Shown piece after piece: positions 1 to 5,785 of a stretch of 6,551 nt of DNA. The first letter of the stretch is position 1. Every line of letters starts with the position of its first letter. This DNA comes from an uncultured Pseudomonadota bacterium (GTDB lineage: Bacteria > Pseudomonadota > Gammaproteobacteria > Burkholderiales > Eutrophovitaceae), in NCBI GenBank assembly GCA_913057845.1, contig CAJXPC010000102.1, forward strand, positions 1 to 6,551, given 5' to 3'. A program made the position numbers and the translations under genes. The notes below the pieces were generated by a model, which worked only from the letters and a program-made list of their open reading frames with translations, had not been told where the DNA came from and did no database searches.

Positions 1-50
1 GATCTACACCTCTCTATTCGTCGGCAGCGTCAGATGTGTATAAGAGACAG
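1..50 (+). other. Illumina Nextera i5 adapter (sequencing artefact)
   Basis: Not genomic. Bases 1-9 match the end of the P5 flow-cell oligo (GATCTACAC). Bases 10-17 are CTCTCTAT, which is the Nextera index N/S502. Bases 18-31 are the read-1 linker TCGTCGGCAGCGTC, and bases 32-50 are the Tn5 mosaic end AGATGTGTATAAGAGACAG. The order index, linker, mosaic end is exactly that of a tagmentation adapter, so genomic sequence begins at 51. Any reading frame crossing base 50 is chimeric; on the plus strand the mosaic end encodes MCIRDR, and on the minus strand LSLIHI followed by a stop. Confidence 0.99.
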
Positions 51-212
51 GGTTTGTACCTTCCACGTTGTTGTTTTTGCCGCCTGCGCGTTTCGAATAA
101 ATGGCGCGCCGATTAGTGCTGCACCAAGCCCCGTTTTTAAAAGTCCACGACGGGTAACGCTTGGCTTCTCCTCGATGTGTTCAATTTTACTGTTGGGTAG
201 CGTTTTTGCCAT
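51..212 (-). CDS. TRAP transporter solute-binding receptor, DctP-like, Tat-exported (N-terminal fragment)
   Basis: The first 54 codons of a leftward gene, cut at base 51 by the library adapter. A twin-arginine signal is visible: an n-region of about 19 residues, then T20-R21-R22-G23-L24-L25-K26, a hydrophobic segment at about 27-39, a basic c-region residue R40, and an A42-Q43-A44 signal peptidase site with A45 next. The mature start (KTTTWKVQT) resembles the first beta strand of DctP/TakP-family periplasmic receptors, which bind carboxylates or keto acids and deliver them to DctQM membrane partners. Those partners are not in the window, and the ligand cannot be inferred. The ATG at 212-210 is preferred over an in-frame TTG two codons upstream because AAGGGA lies 7 bases before it. 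The Tat signal is clear. The TRAP assignment rests on about ten mature residues and could be wrong; another Tat-exported binding protein is the alternative. The last six residues of a naive translation (LSLIHI) are adapter. Confidence 0.72.
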
Positions 213-481
213 ATCCAAATCCCTTAATTGTTTTAATTTGACTAAATTTTCAGTTCACGCAGGATACGCTCTGATCTTTACGTTAAGACGTATGATGATA
301 GATAAACGGTCGCTATTCAAGTTTAAACCTCGAATTTTGTCACGAAATCGATCAAGATCCATCAATTTATTGTAGACTGCTTTCCTTTTGTTTTCTGTCT
401 TTATGATTTAGTCCTAGGTGTTTTTGATCAATTAATGAACGTCTAGACTCTAGATACGCTTAACTTCTTTAGGAAAATATA
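213..481. promoter_or_regulatory. Divergent intergenic region between the TRAP receptor and aminotransferase genes
   Basis: This 269-base AT-rich stretch separates two genes transcribed away from each other, so it must hold both sets of 5' signals unless one gene is read from elsewhere. Visible elements are a TACGT-TAAG-ACGTA inverted repeat at 279-292, a TTGATCAA palindrome at 424-431, an overlapping GTCTAGAC palindrome at 441-448, and TCTAGA repeated at 442-447 and 449-454. I could not fix a sigma-70 -35/-10 pair with good spacing for either direction. The aminotransferase ribosome-binding site (AGGA, 471-474) ends the region. No credible small gene is present; the plus-strand open frame over 34-375 starts inside the adapter and is rejected. 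Confidence 0.5.
279..292. repeat. Short inverted repeat, possible operator
   Basis: TACGT and ACGTA are perfect 5-base inverted arms separated by TAAG. The dyad lies in the intergenic region between divergent genes, 67 bases upstream of the TRAP receptor start and about 190 bases before the aminotransferase. A dyad of this size could be a transcription factor half-site pair, but five-base arms also occur by chance, and no regulator gene is present in the window to match it with. Confidence 0.25.
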
Positions 482-1684
482 ATGCCAGTAATCTCACAAC
501 GTTCTAGTCAATTGGGCACAGAGAATGCGTTTGTTGTTTTGGCTGAGGTGGGGGACCTCCAAAGGCAGGGTAAGGACATTCTGTCTTTTTGTATCGGGAT
601 GCCTGATTTTCCGACGCCCCAGAATATTCAGGATGCAGGCATCAAAGCCATTCAAGATGGCAAGCATGGCTACACGCCATCTGCAGGCATTCCGGAGTTA
701 AGGCAGGCGGCTGCACAATATCTCAATAGAACGCGTGGGCTGAATTATGACGCTGACGATGTTGTGGTTGCTGCTGGTGCTAAACCTTTTATTATGTATT
801 CAATACTCGCAACTACCGATCATGGCCAGGAGCATGAGGTCATTTATCCCAATCCTGGTTTTCCGATTTACGACTCTCAAATAAAAGCCAATGGGGCGAT
901 ACCTGTCCCACTTCACTTGCGGGAATCAAGAGGTTTTAATTTTGACCCGGCAGAGTTGGACGCGAGAATGAACGATAAGACCCGTTTGCTTATCCTTAAC
1001 TCTCCTCAAAACCCAACTGGGGGTATTGTTTCTAAAGCTGAATTAGAGGTTGTTGTTGAGATTCTTGATAAATATCCGAACGTCTGGGTCTTTTCGGACG
1101 AGATTTATTCGCAATTATGTTTTGAAGAGTCATTTACTTCAATCGCGAGTTTTCCAAGTATGACAGACCGCACTATTGTTGTTGATGGTTGCTCTAAAAC
1201 TTGGGCAATGACCGGATGGAGGCTTGGGTTCGCAGCGAACAAAGCGCTTGCGCCAATCTTTACAAAATGGGTTACGAATACTGAGTCATGCGCGTCACAC
1301 ATCACTCAGTGGGCTGGTGTTGAAGCGCTTAATGGTGATCAGTCTGGTGCGGACATGATGCGCTCAAAGTTTCTCGAACGCCGTGATTTGATCGTTGGTC
1401 TTTTGAATGAGGTTCCGGGTATTACCTGTTTGAATCCAGGCGGTGCGTTCTATGTGTGGCCCAATGTGACTGAGGCGTGTGACATGGTAGGTGTTAAAGA
1501 CTCAGAAGAGTTCAGACAGCGATTGCTGCATGAAGCAGGGGTTGCCGTGTTGGCAGACATTCATTTTGGTCGACGGGTGCCCGACGATGGACAGCACATC
1601 AGATTCAGCTATGCGGCTTCAAATGAGAATATTATCGAGGGTGTCGCTCGGTTGGATGCCTTTATCCGTAAGAATAAGCGGTAG
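482..1684 (+). CDS. PLP-dependent class I/II aminotransferase (AspC-like, fold type I)
   Basis: A complete 400-residue cytosolic enzyme that moves an amino group between an amino acid and a 2-oxo acid through pyridoxal phosphate. Family landmarks are in order: the N-terminal substrate segment (GMPDFPTP, 39-46), GYTPSAGIPELR (63-74), the cofactor-phosphate loop AAGAKPF (97-103), NPTGG with N177, D206 and Y209 in SDEIY (pyridine nitrogen and O3' contacts), the Schiff-base lysine K239 in SKTWAMTGWRLGF, R247 near the phosphate, and R374 in HIRFSYA, which is expected to bind the substrate alpha-carboxylate. Length is normal for the family (about 390-400). The ATG is supported by AGGA at 471-474, seven bases upstream. 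Substrate cannot be fixed: aspartate, alanine, aromatic and other transaminases share these motifs. It diverges from a TRAP receptor gene, so a role in using an imported amino or keto acid is possible but only inferred. All catalytic residues are intact. Confidence 0.93.
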   Translation: MPVISQRSSQLGTENAFVVLAEVGDLQRQGKDILSFCIGMPDFPTPQNIQDAGIKAIQDGKHGYTPSAGIPELRQAAAQYLNRTRGLNYDADDVVVAAGAKPFIMYSILATTDHGQEHEVIYPNPGFPIYDSQIKANGAIPVPLHLRESRGFNFDPAELDARMNDKTRLLILNSPQNPTGGIVSKAELEVVVEILDKYPNVWVFSDEIYSQLCFEESFTSIASFPSMTDRTIVVDGCSKTWAMTGWRLGFAANKALAPIFTKWVTNTESCASHITQWAGVEALNGDQSGADMMRSKFLERRDLIVGLLNEVPGITCLNPGGAFYVWPNVTEACDMVGVKDSEEFRQRLLHEAGVAVLADIHFGRRVPDDGQHIRFSYAASNENIIEGVARLDAFIRKNKR

Positions 1685-1713
1685 CAAAATAATTCGATTC
1701 ACCGTATTTGCTA
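1682..1713. terminator. Imperfect hairpin spanning the two convergent stop codons
   Basis: TAGCAAAATA (1682-1691) pairs with TATTTGCTA (1705-1713) with one bulged A, giving nine pairs and a 13-base loop. It occupies the whole 26-base gap between the convergent aminotransferase and prfC genes, and both TAG stop codons form the base of the stem. The stem is AT-rich and no long U-tract follows on either strand (a short ATTTTT occurs at 1721-1726 on the plus strand). It could be a weak bidirectional terminator or 3'-end stabiliser. It may also simply be chance in AT-rich DNA. Confidence 0.3.
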
Positions 1714-3318
1714 TGTCGTAAATTTTTGGGCATGTTCGCGTACGTTATGGAACTCAATGTCAGGCCAACGTTCCATGGTTAAATCTAGGTTGGGTTTAGA
1801 TGTCGCTAAAAACGCTAAGCTGCCAGAGGCATCGTGGGCTAAGTTTCCAGCCAGCTGTCTTTCAAATTCGAGCAGTTTCTTTTTATTGGATGACGTGATC
1901 CAGCGCGCCCCATAAAAACTAAGGGACCGAGTACTTGCGTCAACGCCGTATTCAGCTTTGAGGCGGTGCGCGACGACTTCAAACTGTAGCAATCCGACCG
2001 CCCCCAGGATCATCTCATTGCCGATAATGGGCTTAAAAACCTGTATGGCACCCTCTTCGCCAAGCTGTTGTAGCCCTTTTTGAAGTTGCTTGCCTTTGAG
2101 AGGGTCCCTGAGTGTCACGCCTTGAAATAATTCAGGGGCGAAGTATGGAATCCCTGTAAAAGATAATGACTCTCCTACGGTGAAGGTGTCTCCAATATCA
2201 ATGCTTCCGTGATTGAGAAGGCCGATGATGTCACCAGGCCAAGCATCCTCAACAGTTTCACGTCTTTGAGATAAGAAGCTTACAACTTGTCCAGCTCTGA
2301 TTTCTTTACCGCTTCTGACATGCAGTAATTTCATGCCCCTTGAAAAACGACCAGAGCAAACGCGAAGAAATGCGATTCGGTCGCGATGTTGTGGATCCAT
2401 GTTGGCTTGTATCTTAAATACAAAGGCTGAAAAATTACTTTCCTCAGGTGCAACAGAGCGCTCAATGGCCGGGCGTGCGCGGGGAGAGGGCGCGTCATCA
2501 ACTAAGGCCTCAAGGGCTTTAATGACGCCAAAATTATTCATGGCGGAACCGAAAAATACTGGAGTGAGCTCACCTTCCAGAAAATAGTCTCTGTCAAAGT
2601 GTCTGCCATCTTCTTTCAAGAGGCTGATCTCATCTTGCGTGTCACTGACTTCACCCGCGAACCGTTCGTCCACCATGCTTTTGTCCAACCCTTTGATGGC
2701 TGTAACGCTTCTTTGATCTGGGTTGGTGGGATCGAAGAGTAACGTTTCTCCTCTAGCTAAATCATAAATTCCAGCCAGTCTTTTTCCCATACCGATCGGC
2801 CAGGTGATGGGTGCGCAATGAATATTAAGCACGGCTTCGATCTCATCGATGATTTCTAGGGGATGACGACCCTCGCGATCGAGTTTATTCACAAAGGTGA
2901 TGATGGGGGTGTTTCTTTGACGGCAAACTTCCAAAAGTTTTATCGTTTGTGATTCGACGCCCTTCGTGCAGTCGATAACCATCAATGCCGCATCAACGGC
3001 GGTTAGCACTCGATAGGTATCCTCTGAAAAATCTCTATGGCCAGGGGTATCCAGTAAATTAATGACGCAATCGCGGTATTCAAACTGCATGACTGAGCTC
3101 GCGACTGAAATGCCGCGTTCTTTTTCGATCGCCATCCAGTCCGAGGTTGCATATTTACTGGACTTTCTTGCTTTAACGGTTCCGGCAGCTTGTATCGCAC
3201 CGCCAAAGAGCAGTAACTTTTCCGTTAGCGTTGTTTTTCCAGCATCAGGGTGAGAAATGATTGCAAAGGTTCTACGTCTCTTTGCCTCCGTTTCGACTTC
3301 GTTGTTTATCTGTTCCAC
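1711..3318 (-). CDS. prfC: Peptide chain release factor 3 (RF3), translational GTPase
   Basis: A complete 535-residue RF3, close to the 529 residues of E. coli PrfC. RF3 is a ribosome-bound GTPase that promotes release of RF1/RF2 after peptide hydrolysis. Motifs in order: P-loop SHPDAGKTT (22-30), switch I ERGISVASSVMQF (67-79), G3 DTPGHRDFSEDTYR (90-103) with the catalytic His94, G4 NKLD (144-147), a G5-like GSA (257-259), then the RF3-typical FKIQANMDPQHRDRIAF (301-317) and PGDIIGLLNHG (361-371) of domain II, and the C-terminal domain ending in FHNVREH. RGIS rather than RGIT in switch I is normal for RF3. The start is GTG at 3318-3316: an in-frame stop lies 24 bases upstream, no other ATG, GTG or TTG occurs before the P-loop, and the 17 residues before TFAIISHPD are similar in length to E. 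coli. No good Shine-Dalgarno precedes it, so expression may be modest or reinitiation-dependent. It lies 102 bases downstream of the SDR gene in the same direction. Confidence 0.98.
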   Translation of the reverse strand: MEQINNEVETEAKRRRTFAIISHPDAGKTTLTEKLLLFGGAIQAAGTVKARKSSKYATSDWMAIEKERGISVASSVMQFEYRDCVINLLDTPGHRDFSEDTYRVLTAVDAALMVIDCTKGVESQTIKLLEVCRQRNTPIITFVNKLDREGRHPLEIIDEIEAVLNIHCAPITWPIGMGKRLAGIYDLARGETLLFDPTNPDQRSVTAIKGLDKSMVDERFAGEVSDTQDEISLLKEDGRHFDRDYFLEGELTPVFFGSAMNNFGVIKALEALVDDAPSPRARPAIERSVAPEESNFSAFVFKIQANMDPQHRDRIAFLRVCSGRFSRGMKLLHVRSGKEIRAGQVVSFLSQRRETVEDAWPGDIIGLLNHGSIDIGDTFTVGESLSFTGIPYFAPELFQGVTLRDPLKGKQLQKGLQQLGEEGAIQVFKPIIGNEMILGAVGLLQFEVVAHRLKAEYGVDASTRSLSFYGARWITSSNKKKLLEFERQLAGNLAHDASGSLAFLATSKPNLDLTMERWPDIEFHNVREHAQKFTT

Positions 3319-3368
3319 AGGTTTGGTGTGCGTGCTCGATCAATGTATTTAATATTCGTATTTGCATG

Positions 3369-3399
3369 GGCATTCTAACGCTCAGCCGTTATTCATGCC
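3369..3399. other. Intergenic stem-loop between the SDR gene and prfC
   Basis: In the 102-base gap upstream of prfC, GGCAT (3369-3373) pairs with ATGCC (3395-3399), and inside it TAACG (3376-3380) pairs with CGTTA (3387-3391), with a CTCAGC loop and a small TC/TTC internal loop. That gives ten pairs in two helices. No T-run follows on either strand, so it does not look like a standard intrinsic terminator. On the leftward transcript it would sit just after the SDR stop codon and about 50 bases before the prfC start, where it could stabilise the upstream mRNA end or modulate read-through into prfC. Function is inferred only from position. Confidence 0.35.
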
Positions 3400-3420
3400 A
3401 CGCATTCGTAAATTAAGTAT

Positions 3421-4266
3421 TTAGTGTTTTGACGTGTCTACAGGAGAGCGCTCCAGCAAAATGTCTTGGAAGCGTATTTCAATCGCAGGCTTTATTTTGG
3501 AGTGTGTGAGTATGTAAAAGTGCTTCTCTTGAATTGCAGTGAGAACATGATCTGCGACTTGCTCGGCTGTGATTTTCCCAGACTCAACGGCTTTTTTAAG
3601 ATTTTTTTCCATTTCCATTTCACTCGCGGATTTTGTGCGTTTGTCCTGGAGGTGCTCTGGTCGATTTCGTTCCGAATCGGCGATGCCTGTAGGAACGTAG
3701 GCAGGGCATAGAACGGAACAATTTACGTGCTCTGCCACACTCGTTAAGTCGTGATGCAGGCATTCGGTCATTGTGACGACCGCGTGCTTTGTCGTGCAAT
3801 AGAGCCCCATGCCGTTAAATGACATCAATCCCGCGACTGAAGCCGTATTGACAATGTGCCCCTCTTCTTTTTGATTGAGCAAAATGGGAGTGAATACACG
3901 GATGCCGTGGATGACGCCCCAAACGTTGGGGCCAAAGGCCCATTCCCAATCCTTTGTTGAATGCTCCCAGATGAGCCCGCTAGGAGCGACCCCTGCGTTA
4001 TTACACACGACGTTTACAGACCCAAAGTGCTCCAGAGTCCGATGTGCAAGATTTTCTACGTCTTCGGCGCGTGATACGTCGCATGACACGCCTATTGCTG
4101 CCACACCTAAATTTTCAAGGTCTGCGACGGCTGCATTTAGTCGTTCTAGTTCAATGTCTGCGAGGACGATTCTCATGCCTTCTCGTCCAAAGCGTTTAGC
4201 CATGGCAAGCCCTAGGCCGCTGGCCCCTCCAGTAATGACCGCCACTTTGTTTTTAAGGTTTCTCAT
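3421..4266 (-). CDS. Short-chain dehydrogenase/reductase (classical SDR)
   Basis: A complete 281-residue NAD(P)-dependent oxidoreductase with a Rossmann fold. Seen in sequence: the glycine-rich TGGASGLG (12-19), Asp37 at the end of the second beta strand (VLADIE), which in this family favours NAD(H), CDV (62-64) around the adenine, NNAG (89-92), Asn114, the catalytic Ser143 in TASVAG, and Tyr156/Lys160 in YCTTK. The Asn-Ser-Tyr-Lys tetrad is therefore complete. The C-terminal third (about 190-281) is longer than the minimal 250-residue SDR and is charged, with no membrane segment. Substrate is unknown: alcohol or 3-hydroxyacyl-type oxidation are both compatible. The ATG at 4266-4264 is followed directly by NKVAVITGG, as expected for an N-terminal beta strand; only a weak GGATT precedes it. 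It diverges from the phosphotransferase gene across 80 bases, an arrangement consistent with shared control. It could be co-transcribed with prfC. Confidence 0.95.
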   Translation of the reverse strand: MRNLKNKVAVITGGASGLGLAMAKRFGREGMRIVLADIELERLNAAVADLENLGVAAIGVSCDVSRAEDVENLAHRTLEHFGSVNVVCNNAGVAPSGLIWEHSTKDWEWAFGPNVWGVIHGIRVFTPILLNQKEEGHIVNTASVAGLMSFNGMGLYCTTKHAVVTMTECLHHDLTSVAEHVNCSVLCPAYVPTGIADSERNRPEHLQDKRTKSASEMEMEKNLKKAVESGKITAEQVADHVLTAIQEKHFYILTHSKIKPAIEIRFQDILLERSPVDTSKH

Positions 4267-4346
4267 CTTTTAATCCAAAATTTTGTGTTTCATGAGTTCA
4301 GTATGCCATGACCATGAGATAATAAATTGGAAGGAGATATTTAAAA
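4267..4346. promoter_or_regulatory. Divergent promoter region of SDR and phosphotransferase, with strong ribosome-binding site
   Basis: Eighty AT-rich bases separate the two divergent starts, so the promoters must lie here or inside the opposing genes. AAGGAG at 4331-4336 is a near-perfect Shine-Dalgarno sequence ten bases before the phosphotransferase ATG and fixes that start. GATAAT at 4318-4323 resembles a -10 box, but transcription from it would begin at the Shine-Dalgarno itself and no good -35 precedes it, so I do not assign it. Confidence 0.55.
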
Positions 4347-5414
4347 ATGCACGAACAATTTATCGGTACTCGGGCGGTTGACCCAAAGCAACAATTTAAT
4401 TTAAGTCGTTTAGGAGAATATTTAAGCGCGCACATCGATGGATTTCAAGGACCCATTGAGCTTGAGCAATTTAGTGGTGGGCAATCTAATCCAACTTTCC
4501 TACTTAAGGCCTCGAGCGGTGAGTATGTGTTGCGTCGAAAGCCTCCTGGAAAATTATTGCCGTCAGCGCATGCTGTTGATCGAGAGCACCGTGTCATGAG
4601 CGCACTTTATACCACTGATGTGCCTGTCGCAAAAACGTTTTGCCTGTGCGAGGACGATACAGTGATTGGGACTGCCTTTTATGTGATGGACTTTGTGCAA
4701 GGTCGCGTTCTTTGGGATGGTCTCCTACCAAATTTTGATCGAGATGAACGGTCGAGTATTTACGATGAATTGAATCGTGTGATCGCGGCGCTACATACCG
4801 TTGATCATGCTTCAGTTGGTCTCGAGTCTTTTGGCCGGCCAGGTAATTTTGTTGAGCGACAAATCAGTCGATGGATTAAACAATATCGAGCTTCAGAAAC
4901 AGAAAAGATTGAAGCGATGGAGAACCTCATTCAGTGGCTACCTCATAACGTACCTCAGAGTGAGGAAGTCTCTATCACTCATGGGGACTATCGATTGGAT
5001 AATGTGATTTTTCATCCTACTGAGCCCAAGGTTTTAGCAGTACTGGACTGGGAGCTATCTACGTTGGGTCATCCTGTGGCTGATCTCGCTTATCACTGCA
5101 TGTACTGGCGGCTGACTCCAGGTGAGTTTCGGGGTATCGCTGGTGTAGACCATAAGCAAACCGGGATTCCGCATGAGGAAGAGTATGTTGAGCGTTATTG
5201 TCAGCGTACCGGAAGGGCCTCAATTGAAAATTGGGATTTCTATATTGCGTACAACATGTTTCGACTCGCTGGTATTCTTCAAGGAATTATGGGCCGAGTT
5301 AAGGATGGGACTGCATCTAGTGCGAATGCGGTGGATCAAGGTAAACGAGCTCGCCCCATGGCAGAGGCGGGTTGGAGGCAGGTTGAGACTATCCTAAGAA
5401 AACCCACATCCTAA
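4347..5414 (+). CDS. APH-fold phosphotransferase, ACAD10/ACAD11/LvaA-like kinase
   Basis: A complete 355-residue kinase-like protein. Residues 42-53 (FSGGQSNPTFLL) form the nucleotide loop, and YVLRRKPPG (60-68) holds the basic residues of the lysine-bearing strand. E80 in DREHRVM is the likely helix-C glutamate. HGDYRLDNVIF (212-222) is the catalytic Brenner motif, with D214 as base and N219 as metal ligand. DWE (234-236) supplies metal-binding D234. The signature RRKPPGKLLPSAH and DWELSTLGHPVADLAY are those of the kinase domain fused to acyl-CoA dehydrogenases in animal ACAD10/ACAD11 and of free-standing bacterial LvaA. Known members phosphorylate 4-hydroxyacyl-CoA so that a partner dehydrogenase can remove the phosphate. 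It is often misannotated as aminoglycoside phosphotransferase; nothing here indicates resistance. No acyl-CoA dehydrogenase partner lies in the window. Start fixed by AAGGAG ten bases upstream. The exact substrate is inferred, not shown. Confidence 0.9.
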   Translation: MHEQFIGTRAVDPKQQFNLSRLGEYLSAHIDGFQGPIELEQFSGGQSNPTFLLKASSGEYVLRRKPPGKLLPSAHAVDREHRVMSALYTTDVPVAKTFCLCEDDTVIGTAFYVMDFVQGRVLWDGLLPNFDRDERSSIYDELNRVIAALHTVDHASVGLESFGRPGNFVERQISRWIKQYRASETEKIEAMENLIQWLPHNVPQSEEVSITHGDYRLDNVIFHPTEPKVLAVLDWELSTLGHPVADLAYHCMYWRLTPGEFRGIAGVDHKQTGIPHEEEYVERYCQRTGRASIENWDFYIAYNMFRLAGILQGIMGRVKDGTASSANAVDQGKRARPMAEAGWRQVETILRKPTS

Positions 5415-5453
5415 ATTCTGATCTAGAGGATTACCTCCGATCTTGGTTGCTGC

Positions 5454-5482
5454 TTGCATTTGGCACAACTCTAAACGATAAT
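5454..5482 (+). promoter_or_regulatory. Candidate sigma-70 promoter of bfd
   Basis: GATAAT at 5477-5482 matches the -10 consensus at five of six positions and has TTGCAT (5454-5459, three of six) 17 bases upstream. A stronger -35-like TTGGCA (5460-5465, five of six) lacks an equally good -10 at 16-18 bases. Initiation near 5489 would give a leader of about 30 bases containing the GGGGAAG ribosome-binding site. The -10 lies inside the proposed Fur site, as expected for an iron-repressed promoter. Confidence 0.4.
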
Positions 5483-5495
5483 CATTCTCATTAAT
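5471..5495. promoter_or_regulatory. Fur box (two overlapping 19-base matches)
   Basis: Compared with the consensus GATAATGATAATCATTATC, the 19-mer at 5471-5489 matches at 14 positions, including 12 of the last 13 (GATAATCATTCTC). A second alignment shifted by six bases (5477-5495) also matches at 14. A six-base register shift is the usual way Fur dimers overlap on hexamer arrays. The site is 24-48 bases before the bfd ATG, in the promoter of a gene family known to be induced by iron starvation. Fur with Fe(II) would be expected to repress here. Fur itself is not encoded in the window, so binding is inferred. Confidence 0.78.
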
Positions 5496-5518
5496 ATGAT
5501 GATTGGGGAAGTGGATAC

Positions 5519-5719
5519 ATGTACTTGTGTGTGTGTCGAGCCGTCCGGGAATCTGAGGTTGATTACGCGATTGACCAAGGGTGCAGGACATTCAAAGACA
5601 TTTCGGACCAAACCGGATGTTCTAAGGAATGCGGCCAGTGTGCGCAGGCCGTGAAGGGCTATATCGAGCAACGTTTTGAGTCTTCCGTCGGGGGAGTGAA
5701 GCTTCGTTTAGTCGGTTAG
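5519..5719 (+). CDS. bfd: Bacterioferritin-associated ferredoxin-like [2Fe-2S] protein
   Basis: A complete 66-residue protein of the Bfd family; E. coli Bfd has 64. Bfd docks on bacterioferritin and passes electrons to its haem so that stored Fe(III) leaves as Fe(II) when iron is scarce. The start MYLCVC parallels E. coli MYVCLC. The cluster ligands are C4, C6, C38 and C41 (C-x-C, 31 residues, C-x2-C), the typical spacing of the BFD-like [2Fe-2S] fold; C22 and C34 are additional cysteines. There is no signal peptide, so it is cytosolic. GGGGAAG at 5505-5511 precedes the ATG by seven bases. It is 104 bases after the phosphotransferase gene and has its own promoter-like region with a Fur box, which suggests an independent iron-responsive unit. 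No bfr gene lies beside it within the window. A less likely alternative is a BFD-like domain serving another oxidoreductase. Confidence 0.92.
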   Translation: MYLCVCRAVRESEVDYAIDQGCRTFKDISDQTGCSKECGQCAQAVKGYIEQRFESSVGGVKLRLVG

Positions 5720-5785
5720 ATATTTCATCGAAGGTATTAGATCTTCCTTAAAAACGCTTAATCTACACAAATAAAGGACCTAAGT

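Noticed and set aside
34..375. Open frame of 113 codons on the plus strand at the left end
   Set aside because: It starts inside the Tn5 mosaic end (MCIRDR), then runs antisense to the TRAP receptor and through AT-rich intergenic DNA; there is no recognisable motif or ribosome-binding site.
3466..4273. Plus-strand open frames opposite the SDR gene
   Set aside because: They are shadows of the SDR codons; the minus-strand frame carries the full SDR motif set.
4295..4323. Sigma-70 promoter for the phosphotransferase using GATAAT at 4318
   Set aside because: The start point would coincide with the Shine-Dalgarno at 4331, and no acceptable -35 lies 16-18 bases upstream.
4347..5414. Aminoglycoside resistance gene
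   Set aside because: The fold is APH-like, but the signature segments match ACAD10/11- and LvaA-type kinases, and the neighbours are metabolic.
5422..5440. Terminator hairpin after the phosphotransferase gene (GAGG-ATTA-CCTC)
   Set aside because: Only four pairs and no T-run follows, so it is too weak to call.
5394..5671. Leftward small open frames over the bfd region
   Set aside because: They are antisense to bfd and its promoter, with no motifs or plausible ribosome-binding sites; the plus-strand frame has the conserved Bfd cysteines.
5731..5753. Terminator hairpin between bfd and the MDR gene (GAAG...CTTC)
   Set aside because: Four-pair stem with a nine-base loop, followed by A-rich rather than T-rich DNA.
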